The notes: generated by a model from the letters alone, not told the origin. DNA of 64,000 nucleotides from Spodoptera frugiperda (GCF_023101765.2 NC_064215.1:434001-498000); one strand, 5' to 3'; positions 36,255 to 48,196 are shown, numbered from the stretch's first letter. Numbers and translations are program-made.

Positions 36255-36575
36255 GTTTTATGAAATAACTTTCGTGAGACATACTAAATTAATGATTATG
36301 TTATCAGCTTATTCACGTTACTGTTTGAAGAGGAACTCGACTAGTTTCAAGCTATGCTAGAGGCTCATATTCATGAGTAGCATTCCGCAACACACGATGC
36401 GGCGATTGTGACACTGCTACTGGCGACTCGAGTTACGCGCCTTCGCGCCCTTTGCCTGGAATCACGCGCACGTTTCGCGTGCGACGCTGTTGGCATGTTA
36501 GCCTCTAACATGGCTTGAAACTAGTCGAGTTCCTCGACAAACAGTTACGTAAGTAAGCCGATAATATAATATTTA
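36255..36575. mobile_element. MITE family B, near-complete palindrome
   Basis: The left arm (CTTTCGTGAGACATACTAAA, ACTCGACTAGTTTCAAGCTA) and right arm (GCTTGAAACTAGTCGAGTTC, GTTACGTAAGTAAGCCGATA) are inverted copies about 110 bp long. The core is CG-rich. Confidence 0.7.
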
Positions 36576-36814
36576 ATTAAGAATAGTGTCAGAAAAGTAG
36601 AACCGGTTAGGAGAATTCATTTTTTTTCTTTTACCTGGCTCTAAGTAGATAGACGAGTAGAGGAATCACCTGATGGTAAAAAACACCAAAGAATTTACAA
36701 GGGTATCTTTTTTTACTAAACAACGCACCATCGGAAATATAAGAAACATCATTAGATATGTTCAGTCTTTTAGGCTCTTTCTAATCTCCCTTTTGTTTTT
36801 TTTTTTTTATATAC

Positions 36815-36990
36815 AGGTGTCCCTGAAATCGACGTCGAAGTAGCGACAGATGATCAGCAAGGTTCCAACTGTTATCCAAAAAAATATTTAAAATAATTCT
36901 AAGTCATACAGTTTTTTTAAATTATAGTGACTTATATGTTATCTACAAAAAATATATACAAAGTATCCTGTACATATTGTTTCCGCATAA
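36815..36990 (+). mobile_element. Fragment of the CAGGGTGTCC MITE family
   Basis: TACAGGTGTCCCTGAAATCG and GATCAGCAAGGTTCCAACTG match one terminal arm of the complete element at 56286-56934. Confidence 0.55.
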
Positions 36991-37879
36991 TGGTATTCCA
37001 TTATGCTTTTCAGCTGAGTTTTCTTGTGATCTGAAAAAAAAATACCAAAATTCATATCACTTAAAATAAGCATCCTTCTATCCCTGTTCTGTAGAAAAAA
37101 TCCTTTGCACACCTCATTAAACATTAGCCTAGTAACCCAATAACAACTTTAACGTTATCACAATACAGTCCAATGTTCAACGGCTAACATTAACTTAGTA
37201 TAAAGGCCTTTGAAGTCCAAGTATGGAAGATTAGTAAACCCTGCCATGGGAAATTAAAGCTTCCTTAACAAAGTTAAGGTTTAATTTCGATTGAGTATGT
37301 AATAGACGTTCGGTGGATTAATAAATAGTGTTTAATGGTACAACACCCTTAACTGAACTATGGTTAATGGAGGATTAATGGTGTCCCTTTCACACTTATA
37401 GACTTTCATTATTTTTTGTCTCGCTTGTTTAAATTATAGTGCCAGTAGAAAGGTTGACATTTCCTTTTTTTCGGTTAGTTACAGAAATGTCTATTTAATG
37501 GCCGTCTTCATTATTGTAATAACTGTTCGGCGGGCGAAGATGCTAAGCAACAGGGTACTGTGCTACATGTCGCCGGTATAATATAAAATAATAGAATCAT
37601 GAATCATCATATCAGCCATAAGACGTCCACTGCTGAACATAGGCCTCCCCCAATGACTTCCAGATAAGTCGGTTGGAAGCGACCTTCATCCAGAACCATA
37701 GCTGAAACCTTTAATATGAAATAATTGCGAATCACTAAACACGAAACGAGTCACAGTTTTAAATAATTCATAGAAAAGTATTATGTTTGATATCTCGATA
37801 AAATAATAATTGAATATCACTAGCCTTTGTTGCAAGAAAACTAAAATATAAATACAAACGCTAGCTTTCACTATATTGA

Positions 37880-38038
37880 TCCGGAGCTGCAGACTACCTA
37901 GCGGGTTTACCGGGACTCCGGTTCGAAAATCAGGAGTAGGAACGGGGTGGTTTTTAGTTAGTAAGAGTCTGACACTCCCTCTCGCCTCGCCCAAAGCTAG
38001 GGCAGCCATTGGATGATTTTCCCCACTCAAAAAAAAAA
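37880..38038 (+). mobile_element. R1-like LINE 3' UTR fragment with A-tail
   Basis: The segment runs from CCGGAGCTGCAGACTACCTA to CCCCACTCAAAAAAAAAA. Confidence 0.65.
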
Positions 38039-38129
38039 GCTATCAATATATAGAATAGAATCAGACGTTACTTTGCGAAAATCCATGCTACACTAACAAT
38101 ACAATAGATTTTTAGTTTTATTATTGTAT

Positions 38130-38715
38130 ACAGAGCGTGTAAAAAAATACCCATTTACATCAAGAAGCACTGGTGAAACTTGGTTAAGTGGGACCTGGAT
38201 AAGTGAGAAACCTCCACAAATTGAACTCATACTGAGGTCCCAATACATTTGCACTGAATTACCTCTATTAGTGGGACATACAAACTTCTTTATCTGGGAT
38301 TCGTTATTTCGATTTATCATCTTAGTTACCTCTATAACTGAGACAGCAAGTGAATTTTAATGCATAAACCTCAGTAACTGAGACAACATCGTTTTGTTTG
38401 TTGATTTACTTATTCTTATTCATTTATAATGTGCACATAACACATTGTTTTATTTAAGAATCACACCTCTTTATGTTAAATAACCCGTATGTTCACCTCC
38501 ATTAATGGAACCCTCTGTAAATGAGACAAATGTTTATTTATACCTGGTTATCTGAGACACTAGGTTAGTGGAATACCTCTATAAGTGATACCAATTTAAA
38601 AGTGCCTTAATGTCTCACTTGACGAAGTTTCACTGTATATACATTATATATGTATATAGAAACCGTGCATTTGGTATGTATAAGTATACCCCCTTCTAGT
38701 TACACCGTGTACAAT
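38130..38715. mobile_element. MITE of the 13816/19811 family split by a pogo-like MITE
   Basis: The outer element has ACAGAGCGTGTAAAAAAATA at the left and GTTACACCGTGTACA at the right. At about 38169-38638 it is interrupted by an element with ends GGTGAAACTTGGTTAAGTGG and CTTGACGAAGTTTCACTGTA. Inside, variants of CCTCTATAAGTGAGAC recur at least six times, the pattern seen at pogo/Tigger-type ends. No transposase is encoded. Confidence 0.6.
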
Positions 38716-38874
38716 TTAATTTTTGTTTGTGATTATAATCTGTTCTGACTGTTAGTAAGATGTATCTAATTGTATATTTGATTATTTATAATTTTAATTA
38801 ATTTGTTTTGAACTGCCTGTGTCATTTGATATACTTACTTTCTTCTTATGTTAAGTAAAATTGTGTCTGAACCA

Positions 38875-39128
38875 GACCCGTGCGTGCGGCGCGTCGCGTT
38901 CCGCGCGCGCCTCAAAGAGCCATCAGACCACCACAGATGGGGCCCAGTAGGGCTGATGCCTGATCCGGAGCTGCGGACTACCTAGCGGGTTTACCGGGGC
39001 TCCGGCTCGAAAAGCAGGAGAAGGAACGGGGTGGTTTTTAGTCAGTAAGAGTCTGACACTCCCTCTCGCCTCGCCCAAGGCGGGAGAAGTCATTGGATGA
39101 TTTTCCCCCCTCAAAAAAAAAAAAAAAG
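38875..39128 (+). mobile_element. R1-like LINE 3' UTR, longest non-coding copy
   Basis: It includes CGTGCGTGCGGCGCGTCGCG and GAGCCATCAGACCACC upstream of the common block and ends in 15 A residues. These upstream bases are also found next to the ORF fragment at 12918-13050 (inverted), tying the 3' UTR to the LINE. Confidence 0.7.
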
Positions 39129-39689
39129 TAAAATTGTGTTCCTCCTAAACTTACATTGTTGTGCCCGACAGGGTCCACATTGTGTCCTAGTTAAGTTTAC
39201 CACCTAAGCCTTACATGTGGAAAGCAATAAAGTATTGAGTAAACTGAAGTACAACTAAAAATCTATTGTATTGTTAGACTAGCCATCAACATAGCCAATA
39301 AATTAATGTGCTCATAACGGTCATACAAAACTGGCAATTCCAATTTTAAAAACATTCGAAAGATGCGCTCGCCTTTTTTAAATTTGGAACGGAAGCAGCT
39401 TTGGCACCAACATGGCGGATCAGTGTTGCCAACGAGCGAACTTAATGAGTCTCATTGCATTGTTATGACCATTTTGTGCCAAATTCATATTCCTTTACTC
39501 TTTTGTCATAGAATTAGCCACTTTAATTTCGATACGAGGCTTCTATTACATAAACACAACAGCCTCGTTTATCGAGCGATCACAACTGTGTCTGCCAAAC
39601 TAGGAATCTCAGGAATCAAACCTGGGATCAAAATTTAAGCTTTTTCCGTAATATAATTAGTGAAAAAATAGATTGAAAATTACATAATT

Positions 39690-39845
39690 ATTATAACTTT
39701 TGTGAGACACACAGTTTCAAGTTGACACGACGCGGCGATTGTCGAGGAATGCTGCTCATGAATATGTGCCTCTATCATGGCTTGAATCTAGTCGTGTTCC
39801 TCTTCAAACAGTTACGTGAGTAAGTCGATAACATAATAATTAAGT
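39690..39845. mobile_element. MITE family B, internally deleted
   Basis: ACTTTTGTGAGACACACAG and the right arm GTTACGTGAGTAAGTCGATA remain; most of the left arm is gone. Confidence 0.5.
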
Positions 39846-40780
39846 CACTTTATCTACTCTGTCTACCCTTTGGGTTATTAAAAGTTATGTTGTCTTATGT
39901 ATTTTATTGAAGTCCTTAATTCCTGCATGTAAATACATAGGTACATTATGTAATTATTTAGAAGAAAAGACTGCTAACAGCATCATCTAAAAGTGGGATA
40001 AAAACAATACCTATGCCATTGTATGTACAAGGGGCACACCCTTGTTATTGCAAAATGTATGTCTAAATAAATATAATAATGCTACAAAGTTTTATTTAAT
40101 CAGTCACATTCTAATCTTTTTAGAGAAAACCCATAGTCTAGTAGTGAACTCTTACGGACACGAAGCTGCTGATTTTATTGTCATAGATAACCAACGACTT
40201 CACCTGTTAACGAATGAAAGTAATCGAAAATAGTCGCACTTCCATTGTAGAACATTTTAACGAAATAAGTACGCTATTAGACGCGAAAAATTACAAAGTC
40301 GTAATACAATATCTCATAAAAGTGTTGAATTAGACTGGTTGAAAACTGGTGCCAAATGTGTAAGCCTATGTCCATGGGAAGTTGCGATTAATTCAGAGGG
40401 AGATAGAACACTTTTTGTTATCCATTCATATGTGGCGACACATAACAAGTGACAGATGGCAGAAGTCACACATAGACGATCGACGACCAATCAATGGATG
40501 ACATCATAAATCATACATCGCACATATTAAGTTTACATGCGAATAAACATGAATGGTGGATAGAAAATCCCAACGAACCACCGCACCGTTCTGGCGCGTA
40601 CCCCAACATCGACTCGTCTGAATGTTTGTTTTTAAATAAAACTTCTGAAGGAGAAACTAATGGAATTTTATTACTCTTAATAACATCCTTAGCCTACAGA
40701 GTGCGATTTGAAACTGACTTATTCTAATACAAAACAATCTTAAAAACTAGCTTAAATGAACATAACAGCACCGGTGAGAT
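39846..40780. other. Intergenic stretch beside copy 1
   Basis: Short ORFs of up to 77 codons are present (for example 40494-40727), but none shows family resemblance or splice signals. Part of this may be older flanking sequence of the copy 1 gene. Confidence 0.4.
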
Positions 40781-40781
40781 A

Positions 40782-40787
40782 TTTATT
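40782..40787 (-). terminator. Candidate poly(A) signal of copy 1
   Basis: AATAAA on the minus strand, 33 bases after the stop codon at 40820. Its closeness to the stop makes it a plausible but unproven signal. Confidence 0.35.
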
Positions 40788-40819
40788 ATATATTTGAGTA
40801 CCTAAAACTAGCCTAAAAA

Positions 40820-43800
40820 CTAAAGATCTCCATCCGCGCGCCTCGCCGATGACATAACTGTTGCATTATTATTATTGTCAATAGTATCAAGATCGTCAGC
40901 ATAACTTATCGCTTTTGACAAGAGCTCCAGTGGCAGCTCTTGAGAGTCGATTAAGTCTCCAATCACCTCTAAGAATGGATTGCCGTGATACAGCACGTTA
41001 CGCAGCACAATACCTTCCAGTAACTTGCCCTCCTTCTTCGAGATAGGCTTGTTTTTTATTAATTTTATAATGTTCTCTATGTCACCCAGTAACATTTCTA
41101 ACACAAAACGAAACTTTGGATCCAGCTTGTATAGCTGAACAAGTTCTCGTAAAGGTATTTGTTCTGGATACCTTAGAGTGGCCCTCAGTCGTTTGATGCG
41201 ATTGATTAAACACGTCTTTAATTCCTTTAGTCCATTGCCGTCACTTTTTGTTCTTGCTTGAGTTACTTTGTCAACAGTATTTTTATGTAAGTTTTCTATT
41301 GCTGTAAATGATACCTGATCACCCCAACAAGCTTCCGTAATATTATTTGTTGAGGAATTATGCTCTGCACACAATCTATTAATTTCCTGTAATATAGATT
41401 TTGAGTTTTCAATTTCTAACTTATCCGCATTTTCAATTCTGACTGAAGCAAAAATACTAAAGTTTTTGGCGCAGTCTATCATCATTGTTTTTACTAATGT
41501 CCAGTGTTGTGAAAGATCTTCTATACGATCAATAATTTCCTTCATCTTCTTTATATTTTCTTGATTTACTCTATTTAGTTTTATCATTTTTTCTAATTTA
41601 TTCCGTCTTTTGATTATATCGATGTTGTTCGGAATATATTCTAGTTTTTTAATAGTACCTTTTTTATAATTACGAGGTTCTTCTTCTAAAACGCGTAACT
41701 TCTGATTGAAATCATCTACAAGATCATTGTTCTCGCATATACGTACCAGAATAACAGTACGACACCTCTCAATATACTTTGGTAATATTGTCGCGATTTT
41801 GTTATTCATTTCTTTGTTAATTTCTTCCTTTTTTGATGAAATTTTATCTCGGTTTTCTAACAGCAATGGAATTTCTTTTAGCAATTGATGTGACAATTTA
41901 GCTGGTTTCCAAACTTTTCTATAATATTCACCAGACGCTGAAACAAAGTCGACTCCATGTTCCTTAACACCAGATTCTATTTCTTTAACGCGTTGTTTAG
42001 CATCGTCAGGTAACTTTTCGATTCTTTCTTGAAGTAGATCTAAACCTTTTTGTAGTAACGAGTTATCTAATACCAATTTACACAAATCACGAATAGGAAC
42101 AATTTGTTCTTTGATTTCTACTAATTCTTCTTTAACATTTAGTAACATATCGGCTTGGTTGTCCTCGATGTCAATCCTAATGCTCAGTTGTCCTTTGTCA
42201 GCATGTGACAAGAAGTCTCTAATGCCTTGTAGATGTTTGATGCTGTCCGCGGATATTGCTAACTGTGACAAAGCTTTTGTAAAATCAGATATATGTGATG
42301 ACTCTCCAGTATTTTTTAACATTTCTCCGATAACCTGAAGAACTCTTTGAATCATAATAATACCAATATTTGCATCAGTAGTCTGTTCCAGAGCTTCGAT
42401 GTATGTAATAATTTTATTTAATGAGTAATGATCACTTACCTCCATCATTGGTTTTAGGTAATTCTCATCCAACAATTTTTGTTTTGGTGTCTTGTTTTGT
42501 ACACCAATTACTTCCTTCGTTGGGTTTGGGTAATTCTCATCTAACAATTTTTCTTTGTTTGTATTGTTTTGTACACCATCATTGGCTGGATCTGGTTTGA
42601 TAAAATATTCGTTAAGTATATCTTTTAAATTTCGAAGACAGGTTTTGTAATGTTCTCGTTCGAAGTATAGCACAGGACCGTTATACAACTTATGTATATC
42701 ATATGTTGTCTTAAGCCTTCCTATTACTCCATTGTAGATACCCCGATAATGAGTTTCTTCTGTTAACTGTCTATCTGCAGGTAGATACAATCTCCAGTCT
42801 TCGCTCGTCCGGTAGATTAGATGATAGATAGCACATTCTATTTCTCTGTAAGTATTCGATGCGGTTTCCAACTGGTTTGTGTTGAAATGTTTTTTTAAAT
42901 AATTTCTTATAATGTATAACTTTTCCAATAAAAGTAACGCCATATTGAAATCCACTTTGCGAAAATAGAATTCGTATTTAATATCCGCTAACGCTCTGAA
43001 ATATATGCTGTCCTTATCTTCAAAGTACGATTTGAGTTGATTTTCGATTTTGCTTCTAATATTTCGTATTCTTACGCTATCTACATCTGAATACTTGTCA
43101 TATATACTCAACAGATTCAGTATCACTCTAGCAGTTTCTTTTACGGTAGTGCCTTCTGCAGCAGTGTCATCTGCGGCAGCATAATGTGACAATGGTTTTG
43201 GCAGGGTGTTGTACAGTTCTTGCTGAAAGTCATTCACTTTGATGAGAGATTGGAAATTTATAATTAGCTGTTGATTTATTGTCAGAAAATGACAAAGGAT
43301 TAAAATTTTCTTAAAAATGCTGCAAACCCAGCCAAAAAGATTTTTGGGTGAATTAGCGCCGTTGAGTATTTTCCTAAGCATCTCAAAGTTATCCTTTTGG
43401 TGTCCTTTCCAATACAAGTCGCCGATCCAGTAGTCGTACAACTTCACCACCATTTCGAAATCTTCCAGCCGCAGCGCATGTCTGACCGCTTCTGTTCTCT
43501 TCTCAATCACTTCTGTAATGTTTTGTGTACTGTCAGTGAGATAGTACAAAATATCAGTTTGACTCAGCAAGTAGTCGAGAACATGCTTCTGGTTGTGGGA
43601 ACACGCGGCAATGACAAGGTCGTCCTGTGTAGGACATGCCCTGGCTTCCGCGTACGCTTTAGATAGCGTTCTGATGCGATCCACGTCTTGTTCGAACCAT
43701 TTAACTATGTTCTTGACCTCGTCTATCTCCCCTCTCCCTACAGCATCTCGTAGTTCCTTTAGTTTTGTCACAGGGTCCATTTGGAATCTGTAAATAAAAT

Positions 43801-44847
43801 CATATAACATTAGGAATTTTATTCTGGTCAACGTACTTTTTCTGGTTAACGTAGTTTTAGTTTTGAGTTTACTCTTGAACTACTTATTCGTTTAAAAACA
43901 ATAAAGTCAAATTATGATATCACTTTAAATTCTATTTTGTGTTTTCACAAACAGTCTAATAATATTTAAGTATGTAATTAAAAAATTAAAATCACTATTG
44001 AATTATTTGGAACTCTCAATGATTAGGGTAGCTCTGCTTGCCTTCTCCTATCAGTGTAATAGCGCAATGATATCAGAATAATTAATGAGCTTATTATCAT
44101 GCAGCAAATCGTTCTTGAAATATTAAATACAAGCACGTCTTGTGCGGTTAACATTTTAGATGGAGTTGCATTCTTGTGTCGCTAAACATTTTGAGAACCG
44201 ACTCAATAGAAGATTACATCTAACAAAACAATTGTGTCTAAGTGCTAAGAGCCATACTTCGGCACGAATGGGCCGGCTCGACCGGAGTGATACCACGGCC
44301 TCACAGGAAACCGACGTGAAACAACGCTTGCGTTGTATTTCGTTACATTGCGTCGTATGTGTGTGTGTGAGTGAGGTTACCGGAGGCCCAATCACATCCA
44401 ATCTTCCCAATCGACGATTTTCCCAATAACTCTTACATTCCTAACCCCCAAAAGGCCGGCAACGCCTTTAGTGTTTCGGGTGTCCATGGGCGGCAGGTAT
44501 TGCAATCAGGTGATCCGTCCACTCGTTTACCGGCTTATACCATAAAATATATATAATTTGTGCACGTTTCCTTCTTTATAGTTATATGCTTACATAGTAT
44601 TGTAAAACAACAGGTTGCTACGTATTATAATTATAATATACTTATCTACGTATCACATATCTACGCCCATGGTAGCGTTGTGTTATCACACCCTTGTGAT
44701 CGATTGCATCATAATATTTAGAATTTTAAATTCAACACAATGTAAGTGTTTAAATGAATAAATGAAATGAAATATTTACTACAAGTTAATATAAAGCTTG
44801 ATTTATAAGAGGAACTGTAAAGTTACTTACGGATTGCCGGCTTCCAT
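40820..44847 (-). CDS. Ankyrin-like/HEPN-motif protein, copy 1 (two coding exons)
   Basis: Exon 1 is only 17 bases (44831-44847, ATG GAA GCC GGC AAT CC) and is followed by a GTAAGTAACT donor. Exon 2 runs from 43787 to 40820 after a TTTATTTACAG acceptor. The junction restores the frame (MEAGNPFQMDPVTK) and gives about 994 residues. An in-frame TAA lies 15 bases before the ATG, fixing the start. Residues about 13-90 form helix pairs that look like degenerate ankyrin repeats (LRDAVGRGEIDEVKNIV; LVIAACSHNQKHVLDYLL). A helical middle follows. RDFLSH (R529 to H534, 42203-42220), preceded by IQRVLQVIGEML, resembles a HEPN domain of HepT/DUF86 type. A K/E-rich, probably coiled stretch spans roughly 650-770. 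A second R-x4-H, RNVLYH (R935, H940, 40985-41002), lies near the C-terminus. There is no signal peptide or membrane segment, so it is likely cytoplasmic. HEPN proteins with this motif are commonly ribonucleases; that role is inferred here. No mutation breaks this copy. Confidence 0.8.
42440..42595 (-). repeat. Tandem duplication inside copy 1
   Basis: Two adjacent copies of a segment of about 26 codons encode GVQN-T--KLLDENY-P-EV twice. Copies 2 and 3 have one unit, so the duplication is specific to copy 1. It keeps the reading frame. Confidence 0.65.
44111..44141 (-). repeat. 31-bp junction sequence (copy 1 intron side)
   Basis: On the minus strand it reads AAGACGTGCTTGTATTTAAT and continues ATTTCAAGAAC. 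The same 30-31 bp lies at 49865-49895, 57735-57765 and 62497-62526, the places where homology between the duplicated blocks starts or stops. Confidence 0.75.
44242..44548 (+). repeat. SINE-like repeat B in the left arm
   Basis: It is complete and has a mirror-image partner at 62085-62395 in the right arm, so the insertion is older than the duplication. It lies in the intron of copy 1 on the opposite strand. Confidence 0.7.
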
Positions 44848-45554
44848 GTATTTTGTTAGTTAATTGATAATGTGGCGCAATTCGTTTTTTACAATTTGTA
44901 TTCGATTTCCTCAATTGTATTATTATATGTAATATATTCGTGCACTACTGTTGCTCAGTAAAACCATTAAACAAAATATTTAGGTTTGTATTGGGACTGC
45001 GCGCGATAACAACGCGCGCGTTCGCAAATTTATTTGTATTATTTGTGAGTCATCGGGCAAGGCACAGATAGTGTAATCCATAGATATAATAAATTCATAA
45101 ATTTGTGGTACAATCTGTGGCACAGTGTGGTCATGTCGCTAGTTGCAATTGCAGATATTAAATAAAATTAATTGTTATGTGTACTAAGAATATTGTTTTT
45201 TTACCAAAATCAACTCGAATGGTTTTAAAGTTTAAAAAGACAGATACAGACCAAACAACCGCGATACATTTACAACTTTATACTGAAAGCAATAAAGTTG
45301 GTTAAGAAAAATCCACAATAATCAATTTTTATCGAATAGAATTGCTAACTGAACAATTTAACGAAATAAGACCTAATTTAAAATATCTGTTATTTAAAAT
45401 ATTAGTTGCGAGTGGTTAGACATGCAAACTGTGTACTGCAAAGTTTATCTATTCAGTCAACCGATAATTGATATAATATACACAGTTTTATAAAACAATC
45501 GTCTATAGTATATTGGACGTACAACAATAGAACCGGCAGCGACACGTAGCTTCA
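44848..45554. promoter_or_regulatory. Candidate bidirectional promoter, left arm
   Basis: About 700 bp separate the start codons of two divergent first exons (copy 1 on minus at 44847 and an unrecognised gene on plus at 45555). It contains a short CG-rich patch (GCGCGCGATAACAACGCGCG near 45000) in an otherwise AT-rich region. The same segment, inverted, is at 61058-61785. No TATA box or initiator can be assigned with confidence. Confidence 0.4.
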
Positions 45555-45740
45555 ATGTCAACACCATATGAACCAGTAGACGACCACGGGCCGCTGCTGA
45601 ACATCGGCATCCCTCAACGACTTCTGAGCGACAAACTCTGCTACACGTTATTATTAACAGCTGGCTATTTCAGTGTTATACCTTCACTCACTTTCATGAG
45701 AAACAGTCAAGTAAATACTATGTTTGACTTATTCCCGAGA
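45555..45740 (+). CDS. First coding exon of an unrecognised gene, left-arm copy
   Basis: An ATG in the context GCTTCAATG opens 62 codons that end exactly at a consensus donor GTAAGT at 45741 in phase 0. The product starts MSTPYEPVDDHGPLL and contains the hydrophobic stretch LCYTLLLTAGYFSVI (residues about 28-42), which could be a membrane helix or part of one. The exon is preserved almost unchanged at 60872-61057 in the other arm. I do not recognise the family, and no downstream exon could be found. It is transcribed away from the HEPN-motif gene. Confidence 0.5.
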
Positions 45741-45762
45741 GTAAGTTGCTAATCGTTGTCTT

Positions 45763-46062
45763 AAGTGTGGGAGAGCCATGCTTCGGCACGAATGGGCCGG
45801 CTCGACCGGAGTGATACCACGGCCTCACCGAAAACCGACCTGAAACAACGCTTGCATTGTGTGAGTGAGGTTACCGGAGGCGAAATACCCCCTTTCCCAA
45901 TCTTAACAATCCCCGATTCCCCAACAAACTTTAAACTCCTAAACCCCAAAAGGCCGACAGCGCACTTGTAACGCCTCTGGTGTTTCGGGAGTCCATGGGC
46001 GGCGGTGATTGTTTACCATCAGGTTATCCGTCTGCTCGTTTACCAGCTTATACCATAAAAAA
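45763..46062 (+). repeat. SINE-like repeat B in the left arm
   Basis: Complete copy with a mirrored partner at 60557-60850, 22 bases after the donor of the exon at 45555. It predates the duplication. Confidence 0.7.
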
Positions 46063-46594
46063 GTAGCTTTGGAACAAAGGTCCGATGGAACTGTTATACA
46101 AGGTTTATACATTGTATAAAAGTCCCTAATTAAAATAAAGAGAAAAAAATAAAGCTCTGGAAAAATATTCATTTTAATATATGAGTATTTCTTAAAAAAA
46201 ATCAATGTGTAGTGTATTTTTTTTTACTTTAGTTGAATTAATAGCCAATGTGTGCACAACTGCACTATTACACTGAAAAGTCACTCATTGAGAAGAAGGC
46301 GTGATGTTATAGAAACTTTACTAGAGTTGTTATATGTCAATATACATTAATATTTACACCAATGACTATTTTCTTCCTTCAGATAATATCTATCCTAAGG
46401 TTATTAAAGATATTGTTCTAGTGCCTTCTTTAGCACGACGCTAGTAATTTAGTCGACTAGCGAATATTTAGTCGAGTAGCAAGTATTTAGTACCTCTCTC
46501 TCGCTTCAATGTAATTACTTAATACTCGATAAAAATAGCTAGCGCAGTGCGAACGATGCATATGCGTTGAGGCCGTCCGATTTTATAAAATACT

Positions 46595-46765
46595 AGCAAA
46601 CCTGGCGAACTCCGTTTCGCCACCATGTCTTTTTTCCTAATTTTTTTTTTGCTATAAACCTCACGGAACCCGATACCTTTCCAACAAATGCAAAACCATG
46701 GAAATCGGTTCGTGCGTTCTGGAGTTATAGCGTCAGGAAGGAAAACCCGACTTATTTTTATATAA
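46595..46765 (+). mobile_element. Insertion present only in the left arm
   Basis: ACTAGCAAACCTGGCGAACT through GTCAGGAAGGAAAACCCGAC is absent from the equivalent place in the right arm (about 59950-60020), which continues directly across AAAATCGGACGG. The sequence looks like the end of a lepidopteran dispersed element. It was gained after the duplication or lost from the right arm. Confidence 0.5.
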
Positions 46766-47624
46766 TAGAATATAATTTTTTATCTACCTATACAATATAC
46801 ATATAAGGCAACACTGAACTAATCACAAATAAATAACATTGTAGGAACAATCAGATTGAACTACTCCAACACCAATTTGTCGAATATTTTTATTGAACTT
46901 TCGACTTTATTTAAAGATAACAAAGTCGAATACAGAAAGGAGTAGTATGACCTGCCAGTGTCTGTACGTTTTTTTAGAAAATTTCCAACTTTAAAGTCTT
47001 GTAATAAAGTCGAAAATGTTTAAAGTTAGTCAGACAATAGTCGGTTGTTAGTCCATACGTGATATGTTTGCACATGTTGAAATAATTCAGGCGCTCCTAA
47101 ATATTTCGGCTAGCCAGGCAATACGATAACATAATATATAAATACATATGGATACCATATGAGGAAACCTCTTATGAATTAATTTAAACCACATATTTGT
47201 TATCATTTTGGCTGACAATATATTTACGCTGCAGACTTGGTGACCCAACGGGAAAATGTTCGACTTATGTTATTTCTAGGGGATGATGGCGACTTTTGAA
47301 GTGGTACATATTTAATTTCTATTTATATGTACTTAAGTATTGAATCAGTAATGAATACTCAAAAGCCCGTTACTCCAGTCGGACATAAATAATATCTCAA
47401 CCCGATACTAATAATTCGCAGCCGATGACAGATTATTAAACATTAATTTACAAAGATAAAGTTGTTATCAGTCAACTTGTGTCATGTATGTATTTTGTTC
47501 AATCCGGACAATGAAATAATTATAATTTATTGACTTTGTGATTTAACTATCCAAATAAATAAATCTGAAGAGAGTTGAGAGAATTGTTTACAATGTTAGT
47601 GGTGATTTAAATATATAAATGGTG

Positions 47625-47800
47625 TCCCTGAAGACGACAATTATCAAGTAAAATTCTAAGTTATGCAGTTTTCAAATCACAGTGATTTATGTGTTATCCA
47701 CGAAAAAGTACAGAGCCCCTGTGCTCTTGTTACTAAAAATCTTTATATTTTCGTCTGTATTTTTGCCTATATGTTATCATGAATAGTGCTTTAGTAAAAG
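47625..47800 (+). repeat. CAGGGTGTCC MITE fragment in the left arm
   Basis: GGTGTCCCTGAAGACGAC and GTGTTATCCACGAAAAAGTACA match one arm of 56286-56934. The mirrored copy is at 58960-59125. Confidence 0.5.
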
Positions 47801-47810
47801 GGAATAATAA

Positions 47811-48196
47811 TCTATATATTAATACGTGATGCAAAAACTTTGGACCGCTTTTTACGAAAATTGCGCGGACGTAGGAGCATAAAATTTGGTACACTTATAG
47901 TTTATGTGTAGGAGAAGTGCAGGACGCTAATATTTTTCAAAAATAATGCTTATAAAGTACATTAAATCAATAAATAAAACATTACACACACATGCATAGT
48001 ATCTGATCGTATTTGACAAAACGTCAAAATCGATAGACATTGCGATGATATTCTCACGTCTCATATGAAAAGAGTTTTATAAAAGAGTTTGTTTGAGTTT
48101 GAGTTAAATAAAAATAAATTATCCTTGAACGTATGTTAAGTGGTATTGTAAATTAAATCGTATATGGTTGAATTTCGACCACTAGGCGACCACTAG
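47811..48196 (+). mobile_element. Helitron-like element (386 bp), left arm only
   Basis: It starts TCTATATATTAATACGTGAT and ends GGCGACCACTAG, fitting the TC...CTRR termini of Helitrons and an A/T insertion point. The mirrored place in the right arm (58901-58920) is empty and reads straight through. TAATAA flanks both sides in the filled arm. No ORF, so it is non-autonomous. Confidence 0.65.
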
